Of a stretch of 64,000 nt of DNA, positions 58,965-64,000 are shown in pieces. This DNA is from Pseudoduganella flava (GTDB lineage Bacteria; Pseudomonadota; Gammaproteobacteria; Burkholderiales; Burkholderiaceae_D): positions 186,001 to 250,000 of the forward strand of contig NZ_VLKW01000001.1 in NCBI RefSeq assembly GCF_007830495.1, read 5' to 3'. The notes beneath the pieces were generated by a model that worked only from the letters and a program-made list of their open reading frames with translations, was not told where the DNA came from and did no database searches. Position 1 is the first letter of the stretch, and every line of letters starts with the position of its first letter. The position numbers and the translations under genes are program-made.

Positions 58965-59375
58965 TTACTGCAGCGTCAGGATGACCTTGACGGTATCGTC
59001 CACAGCCGACTTGTCGATGTAGCCGATCGCTTTCGGGTCATCGGCGACGGCCTTCTTCACTTCGGCGTTCGACTTGAACTCCTTCGGTGCCTGCGCCTTG
59101 CCGGTGAAGACCAGCTTGGACCAGATGGCTTTCACCTGGGCGGCATCCTTGTCCGTCACCTTCTTGTAGAAGTCGTTACGGATGGCCGAGCCGTCGGCCT
59201 GGTCGACCGGCGTGAACATCGTCGATTTACCGAGGAAGAACTGGGCGGCCTGCTCGGAGAACATGCGCGTTGCCGGGTTCTTGGCGCTGACGATCACCAC
59301 GATCTCGGCCGAAGCGGAAGCCGCGGCGAACGTGCCCAGTGCGGCAACGATCAGGGTAGCGAGGGTCTTTTTCAT
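58965..59375 (-). CDS. Periplasmic phosphate-binding-like (PBP-like) protein
   Basis: A 136-residue secreted protein: signal peptide MKKTLATLIVAALGTFAAASASA, then EIVVIVSAKNPATRMFSEQAAQFFLGKSTMF..., a short PstS-like domain. It is only half the size of PstS and lacks ABC transporter genes nearby, so binding partners are unknown. It follows the porin gene after 9 bases and is probably co-transcribed. Confidence 0.8.
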   Translation of the reverse strand: MKKTLATLIVAALGTFAAASASAEIVVIVSAKNPATRMFSEQAAQFFLGKSTMFTPVDQADGSAIRNDFYKKVTDKDAAQVKAIWSKLVFTGKAQAPKEFKSNAEVKKAVADDPKAIGYIDKSAVDDTVKVILTLQ

Positions 59376-59384
59376 GGTGGCTCC

Positions 59385-60596
59385 TTAGAACACGAAATCG
59401 ACGCCGGCGGCGACGACGGTGACGTTCTTGCCCACGCCGGCAGGCGTCACGTCGGACAGGAAGCCGTTCTTCGCGCCCGGCTTCACGCGGTCGACCTGCA
59501 CTTTCAGCGCGGCCGACTTGGCGAAGTCCCAGCGTACGCCGAGGATGTCCGAGCTCTGGTCGGACGGTGCCAGCATGCCCTTCACGGTGGCGTTCAGCGT
59601 CGGGACGGCGGCCAGGGCGGCCGGCACGGTCAACGTCGAACCCTTGCCGTCATACTTGGCGTGGGCGTAGTACGGCAGCACCTTGCCGAAGCGGTAGCCG
59701 GCCATCGTGTACCACGCGTTCGATTCGGACAGGTAGACCGGTTCCTTCGCGCGGCGCATGCCGTATTCGGCCTGCACGACGATGTTGTTCCAGTCGGCCA
59801 GGAGGCCAACGGACGTGAAGGCCATGCGCTTGCCGTCCTTGATCGAGATGTCGTTGGCCAGCTGGGCGAAGCCGAGCTTGGTCAGCGTGTCGGTCAGCGA
59901 GTTGATCGCGGTGACTTCCGTCGACGTCAGCTTGCCCTGCACGTGGGCGAAGCGCAGCGTGACGGGGCCGTGTTCGGCGCTGACCGCGAAGCCGGCGGCC
60001 GGCGCGTGATAGCGCGGTTCCGTGTGCGTCGAGGCCACGTACGATTTGCCGCGGGCCACGCCCACGAATGCCTGGGCGGTCACGTTCGTGTCGCCATAGC
60101 TGTGCTGCCAGTTGATGTCGGCGCCGTCGGCGTTTTCAATGATGTTCTGGCCGTACATCTCGATCGGCGGACGCATCATCGTGTTCGCGTAGCCCACGTT
60201 CTGGTAATCCGAGATCAGGAACGACGGCACCACGACGCGGCCCAGGCGCACGGCGGTTTCATCGTTGATCTTGTACTTGACGAAGGCCCATGCCAGCTCG
60301 GTCGTGAAGCTGTCGCCGGTCGACTTGCGCGACAGGATCTGGGTCGTCGCGGACAGCTTGTCCGAGAACGAATACGTGGCCTGCAGGCCCAGGTTCGAAT
60401 CGAGGCCGATCGTCGTCGTGCCCGCCGTGCCTTCGCGCTGGTTCGAGCGCGTGAAGCGTGCGTCTTCGGTGTTGCTCTTGGCCGCAGCCAGCGTGCCGAA
60501 GCCCGTGATCGTGAGGTTCTCGTCGCCGAGGGTTGCCGCTTGGGCCGACACGCCCAGCGTGCCCAGCAGTGCTGCTACTAACAGTCGCTTTTTCAT
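59385..60596 (-). CDS. Outer-membrane porin
   Basis: A 403-residue porin starting MKKRLLVAALLGTLGVSAQAA, signal peptide cleaved after AQA. The mature protein has ATLGDENLTITGFGTLAAAKSN, alternating beta-strand pattern, and ends VVAAGVDFVF with a terminal Phe. It differs clearly from the general porin at 23666 and may be an anion- or substrate-selective type. Its transcript continues into the PBP-like gene. Confidence 0.85.
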   Translation of the reverse strand: MKKRLLVAALLGTLGVSAQAATLGDENLTITGFGTLAAAKSNTEDARFTRSNQREGTAGTTTIGLDSNLGLQATYSFSDKLSATTQILSRKSTGDSFTTELAWAFVKYKINDETAVRLGRVVVPSFLISDYQNVGYANTMMRPPIEMYGQNIIENADGADINWQHSYGDTNVTAQAFVGVARGKSYVASTHTEPRYHAPAAGFAVSAEHGPVTLRFAHVQGKLTSTEVTAINSLTDTLTKLGFAQLANDISIKDGKRMAFTSVGLLADWNNIVVQAEYGMRRAKEPVYLSESNAWYTMAGYRFGKVLPYYAHAKYDGKGSTLTVPAALAAVPTLNATVKGMLAPSDQSSDILGVRWDFAKSAALKVQVDRVKPGAKNGFLSDVTPAGVGKNVTVVAAGVDFVF

Positions 60597-60948
60597 CTTC
60601 CGATTTCCGATGGTTGTTGTGTTCTTTCCTGTCCCCGTAGCGGAGATTGCCCAGGACAGTCTTAATGCGATGCAACTTTATTTAATTTCCGCAGTGCATG
60701 AAAGTGAAATCGGCTGTTTCGTGCTTTATGATTATCGATGGTGTGGTTTTTTTGCGAAACCCTGTCAGTAAAGGCATTCCTGCCTGTCTTGAAGGCATAA
60801 GAAAGTGAAATGCCTTATGTGCAAGCGCAGCAAAAGGTAGCGATAACATCAGGTGGGCTGATACTGGAAGTCACTGCCGCGCCGTGCCGCGCGAGGGATT
60901 ACAATATTGGCTTCCTATTTACTTTTTCTTCCTGCCGAGAACCGACCC
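60597..60948. other. Intergenic region between porin and argJ starts
   Basis: Divergent gap of 352 bases. I see no gene. AAGGCATT (60771-60778) and AATGCCTT (60809-60816) form an inverted pair with a third partial copy between them. TACAAT (60901 region) could be a -10 box for argJ. The stretch 60661-60780 is AT-richer than its neighbours. Confidence 0.5.
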
Positions 60949-62187
60949 ATGGCCGTCAATTCCCCCATTCCTGTCGCCGCTGAACTGAAACCCGTTGCCG
61001 GTATCGAGATCGGCTATGCCGAAGCAGGCATCAAGAAACCGAACCGCAAGGACGTGCTGGTGATGAAGCTGGCCGATGGCGCCACGGTCTCCGGCGTGTT
61101 CACGCTGAACCGCTTCTGCGCGGCCCCCGTGCAGATTTCGAAGGACAACCTGGCCGCCGTGAAGGCGGGCGGCAAGCCGATCCGCGCGCTGCTCGTCAAT
61201 ACGGGCAACGCCAACGCGGGCACCGGCGCGGCGGGCCTGGCGAATGCGCAAGCCACTTGCGCGGCACTGGCCCAGGAACTGGGCTGCGCGCCGCAGCAAA
61301 TCCTGCCGTTCTCCACCGGCGTGATCCTGGAACCGCTGCCCGTCGAGAAGATCAAGGCGGGCCTGCCGGCCGCGGTGCGCAACCTGAAGGCCGACAACTG
61401 GTTCAATGCCGCCGAAGCGATCATGACGACGGACACGCAGCCGAAGGCCGGCTCGCGCACCGTGACGATTGCCGGCCACACGGTCACGCTGACGGGCATC
61501 AGCAAGGGCGCCGGCATGATCAAGCCGAACATGGCCACGATGCTGGGCTACCTGGCGTTCGATGCGAAGGTGGCGCAGCCGGTGCTGGACGTGCTGGTGA
61601 AGGAAGCGGCCGACAAGTCGTTCAACTGCATCACGATCGATGGCGATACGTCGACCAACGACTCGTTCATGCTGGTCGCCACCGGCGCCGGCACGCTGGA
61701 AGTGAACTCGGTCGACTCGCCGGAATACCGCGAGCTGGCCGCCGCCGTCACCGAGCTGTCCGTGTTCCTCGCGCAGGCCATCGTGCGCGACGGCGAAGGC
61801 GCCACCAAGTTCATCACGATCACGGTGGAAGAGGGCGCCTCGACCGAGGAGTGCCGCAAGATCGCCTACTCGATCGGCCACTCGCCGCTCGTGAAGACGG
61901 CGTTCTTCGCATCCGACCCGAACCTGGGCCGCATCCTGGCCGCCATCGGCTATGCCGGCGTGGACGACCTGGACGTCGCCAAGATCAACCTGTGGCTGGA
62001 CGACGTGTGGGTGGCCAAGGACGGTGGCCGCAATCCCGACTACAAGGAAGAAGACGGCCAGCGCGTGATGAAGCAAAGCGAGATCACGGTGCGCGTGAAG
62101 CTGGCCCGCGGCAGCGCCCAGGCCACCGTCTACACGTGCGACCTGTCGCACGATTACGTGTCGATCAACGCCGACTACCGTTCGTGA
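60949..62187 (+). CDS. argJ: Glutamate N-acetyltransferase / amino-acid acetyltransferase ArgJ
   Basis: A 412-residue Ntn-type enzyme of arginine synthesis. It transfers acetyl from N-acetylornithine to glutamate, possibly also using acetyl-Co[22 protein letters not shown] holds the self-cleavage site before the catalytic Thr; [19 protein letters not shown] and [13 protein letters not shown] are further family blocks. The stop overlaps the DUF815 gene start by one base. Confidence 0.96.
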   Translation: MAVNSPIPVAAELKPVAGIEIGYAEAGIKKPNRKDVLVMKLADGATVSGVFTLNRFCAAPVQISKDNLAAVKAGGKPIRALLVNTGNANAGTGAAGLANAQATCAALAQELGCAPQQILPFSTGVILEPLPVEKIKAGLPAAVRNLKADNWFNAAEAIMTTDTQPKAGSRTVTIAGHTVTLTGISKGAGMIKPNMATMLGYLAFDAKVAQPVLDVLVKEAADKSFNCITIDGDTSTNDSFMLVATGAGTLEVNSVDSPEYRELAAAVTELSVFLAQAIVRDGEGATKFITITVEEGASTEECRKIAYSIGHSPLVKTAFFASDPNLGRILAAIGYAGVDDLDVAKINLWLDDVWVAKDGGRNPDYKEEDGQRVMKQSEITVRVKLARGSAQATVYTCDLSHDYVSINADYRS

Positions 62188-63074
62188 TGGCGGGGCAGGA
62201 CGACTCATTGGCCACGTTCCTGGCGCGCGCCGAGCGCGTGCTGGCGCGCGTGGAGGCGCTGCTGCCGCCCGCCGTGCCGGCGCCGGACTGGAACGCCGCG
62301 TTCGCGTTCCGCTGGCGCAAGCGCGGCGGTATCGCCGGCACGACTGGCTGGTTGCAGCCGGTCGCGCACGCGTCGACGATCCAGCTGGACGACCTGCACA
62401 ATATCGGCAATCAGAAGGCCCAGATCGAGCAGAACACCCGGCAGTTCGTGGCGGGCCGCCCGGCCAACAACGTGCTGCTGACGGGCGCGCGCGGCACCGG
62501 CAAATCGTCGCTGATCAAGGCTTGCCTGAACCAGTTCGCCGACCAGGGCCTGCGGCTGATCGAAGTGGATAAAGCGGATCTCGCCGACCTGCCGGACATC
62601 ATCGACCTCGTCGCCGGCCGGCCCGAGCGCTTCGTGGTGTTCTGCGACGACCTGTCGTTCGAGGAAGGCGAGAGCGGCTACAAGGCGCTGAAGGTGGCGC
62701 TGGACGGCTCGATCACGGCGCAGTCGGACAATGTGCTGATCTACGCGACGTCGAACCGCCGTCACCTGCTGCCCGAGCGGATGTCGGACAACACGAGCTA
62801 CAAGCACGATGAGGATGGCGACCTGCACCCGGGCGAAACGGTCGAGGAAAAGATCTCGCTGTCCGAGCGCTTCGGCCTGTGGCTGTCGTTTTACCCGTTC
62901 AAGCAGGACGACTACCTGGACATCGTCGCGCACTGGCTGGCGACGTTTGGCTGCACGCCGGCGCAGATCGAGGAAGCCCGCGGCGACGCGCTGCGCTGGG
63001 CGTTGCAGCGCGGTTCCCGTTCGGGCCGCGTCGCATGGCAGTTCGCCCGCGACCATGCGGGAAAGCGCGCATGA
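62187..63074 (+). CDS. DUF815-family AAA-like ATPase
   Basis: A 295-residue ATPase with Walker A TGARGTGKSSLIKA and Walker B RFVVFCDDLSFEEGES, plus NVLIYATSNRRHLLPERMSDN. This matches DUF815 (PF05673), ATPases of unknown role common after argJ in betaproteobacteria. Its ATG overlaps the argJ stop and its stop overlaps the Nudix start (ATGA), so the three are translated together. Confidence 0.9.
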   Translation: MAGQDDSLATFLARAERVLARVEALLPPAVPAPDWNAAFAFRWRKRGGIAGTTGWLQPVAHASTIQLDDLHNIGNQKAQIEQNTRQFVAGRPANNVLLTGARGTGKSSLIKACLNQFADQGLRLIEVDKADLADLPDIIDLVAGRPERFVVFCDDLSFEEGESGYKALKVALDGSITAQSDNVLIYATSNRRHLLPERMSDNTSYKHDEDGDLHPGETVEEKISLSERFGLWLSFYPFKQDDYLDIVAHWLATFGCTPAQIEEARGDALRWALQRGSRSGRVAWQFARDHAGKRA

Positions 63075-63466
63075 CGGAAGTAAAAAAACCGATCGACGTG
63101 GCCGTCGGCATCCTGATGAAACCGAACGGCGACGTGCTGCTGGGCCAGCGCCCGGCGGGCAAGCCATACGCGGGTTACTGGGAATTCCCCGGCGGGAAAG
63201 TGGACCTGGGCGAGACGATCTTCCAGGCGCTGCAGCGCGAATTCATGGAGGAGCTGGGCATCGAAGTGCTGTCCGCGGAAGAGTGGTGCGGCGTCGAGCA
63301 CGTGTACGAACACGCGCACGTGCGGCTGCACTTCTTCATCAGCCGCGACTGGCGCGGCGAGCCGCAAAGCCTGGAAGGCCAGGCGTTCGCGTGGCAGGGC
63401 GAAGTGGGTGTCGAGCCGCTGCTGCCGGCGACGATCCCGCTGCTGCAGTGGATCGACCGCTGTTAA
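63071..63466 (+). CDS. Nudix hydrolase (MutT-like)
   Basis: A 131-residue protein with a complete Nudix box GKVDLGETIFQALQREFMEELGI preceded by YWEFPGG. It is probably a MutT-type sanitiser hydrolysing oxidised nucleotides such as 8-oxo-dGTP. It overlaps the DUF815 ATPase gene by 4 bases; this argJ-ATPase-mutT order supports the assignment. Confidence 0.9.
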   Translation: MTEVKKPIDVAVGILMKPNGDVLLGQRPAGKPYAGYWEFPGGKVDLGETIFQALQREFMEELGIEVLSAEEWCGVEHVYEHAHVRLHFFISRDWRGEPQSLEGQAFAWQGEVGVEPLLPATIPLLQWIDRC

Positions 63467-63502
63467 AGGGTTGGCGACGCATGCATAAAACCAGAGGCAG
63501 AA

Positions 63503-63604
63503 GCCGGGGTCAGGGAGGAGTGTGGGCCTGCAGGCCCACACCGCTGCGCCGGCAAGGAGCGGTGCTCCTTGAAATCCCGGCTTCGCCCCGGCGGGTCTGG
63601 CCCC
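63503..63604. repeat. Composite palindrome bounded by GGGGTCAG / CTGGCCCC
   Basis: GGGGTCAG (63506-63513) pairs with CTGGCCCC (63597-63604). Inside lie a perfect 22-bp palindrome (63520-63541, arm GTGTGGGCCTG) and the hairpin AAGGAGC-GGT-GCTCCTT (63554-63570), so the whole can fold as a cruciform or branched RNA of about 100 bases. It lies between the Nudix gene and a response-regulator gene. Its outer arms share the core of the other dispersed repeats. Confidence 0.7.
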
Positions 63605-63704
63605 AGGGTTTGCCGTTGGGTTGGATTCATGCGAACCGGCGCCTTAAAAAAATCCTAAAACCGTTGCGTCATGCTGCGGCTTTCCGACCACTCGACCGCA
63701 GCCC

Positions 63705-64000
63705 ATGCACCTCCTCCTTGTCGAAGACGACGCCATGCTGGGTGAAAGCATCTGCGACGGTGCCCGCCAGAGCGGCTGGAGCATCGACCACGTGGCCGAT
63801 GCGCAGGCGGCGCGGACGGCGCTGACGGACCACACGTACGCGGCGGTGCTGCTCGACATCGGCCTGCCCGGCGATTCGGGCCTGACGGTGCTGCGCACGA
63901 TGCGCAACCGCTACGATGCGACCCCCGTGCTGATCCTGACGGCCCGCGGCCAGCTGAGCGAACGGATCGCCGGGCTCGATGCGGGCGCGGACGACTACCT
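63705..64000 (+). CDS. OmpR-family response regulator (3' truncated)
   Basis: The frame starts MHLLLVEDDAMLGESICDGA and runs off the window after 98 residues. This is a receiver domain: acidic pocket EDD, phosphorylation site Asp51 in LLDIGLPG, Thr79 in LTARG and GADDYL at the end of the window. It resembles the QseB/TctD/PmrA subgroup. A sensor kinase is expected downstream. Confidence 0.9.
   Translation, partial: MHLLLVEDDAMLGESICDGARQSGWSIDHVADAQAARTALTDHTYAAVLLDIGLPGDSGLTVLRTMRNRYDATPVLILTARGQLSERIAGLDAGADDY

Overview
The window looks like a chromosomal segment of a high-GC betaproteobacterium of the Oxalobacteraceae (Massilia / Duganella / Pseudoduganella type). I infer this from the gene content (a full division and cell-wall cluster, DciA next to SecA, a sigma-32 gene with a CIRCE site, Burkholderiales-type porins, a FtsY-FtsE-FtsX-RpoH block) and from the very GC-rich third codon positions. 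No rRNA, tRNA, prophage, insertion sequence or CRISPR array was seen. The only RNA gene recognised with confidence is rnpB.

Layout. 1-1744: end of a tellurium-resistance-type (TerD) gene set with an AIM24-like protein. 1745-2149: a hairpin-repeat cluster. 2150-9534: small membrane protein, Fur-boxed secreted esterase, ABC transporter whose permease is fused to a CPBP protease, signal peptidase I, and an ArsR regulator divergent from an unusual P450-like / ABM pair. 9571-14103: Fur-boxed TonB receptor, gamma-glutamyltransferase and a lipoprotein. 14295-18289: rpoH (CIRCE over its promoter), ftsX, ftsE, ftsY. 18429-27460: B12-binding MerR regulator, AEC carrier, TauD-type dioxygenase, chemoreceptor, porin, a second repeat cluster and a TPP enzyme. 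27589-30598: small regulator / membrane operon running into rnpB, a 155-bp element with terminal inverted repeats, and glpK.

31127-48386 is the dcw cluster in canonical order: mraZ, rsmH, ftsL, ftsI, murE, murF, mraY, murD, ftsW, murG, murC, ddlB, ftsQ, ftsA, ftsZ. All genes point the same way, mostly with 1-4 base overlaps, behind a promoter carrying five 10-bp-spaced MraZ-box repeats. It makes the peptidoglycan precursor lipid II and the divisome. lpxC, often close to ftsZ in proteobacteria, lies 6 kb further on, after peroxiredoxin, tannase, zinc-ribbon, SET-domain and DMT-transporter genes. dciA, secA, a PBP-like/porin pair, argJ, a DUF815 ATPase, a Nudix hydrolase and a truncated response regulator finish the window.

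The strongest unexplained signals are a family of palindromic repeats (core GGGACTGTCCC or GGGGTCAGACCCC, about 39-bp period), the 155-bp inverted-repeat element between rnpB and glpK, a P450-like protein lacking the usual ExxR and I-helix residues, and paired TTGCC-N4-GGCAA palindromes in front of the divergent dioxygenase and chemoreceptor genes. I saw no clearly new multi-gene defence or mobile system; most of the window is core chromosome.
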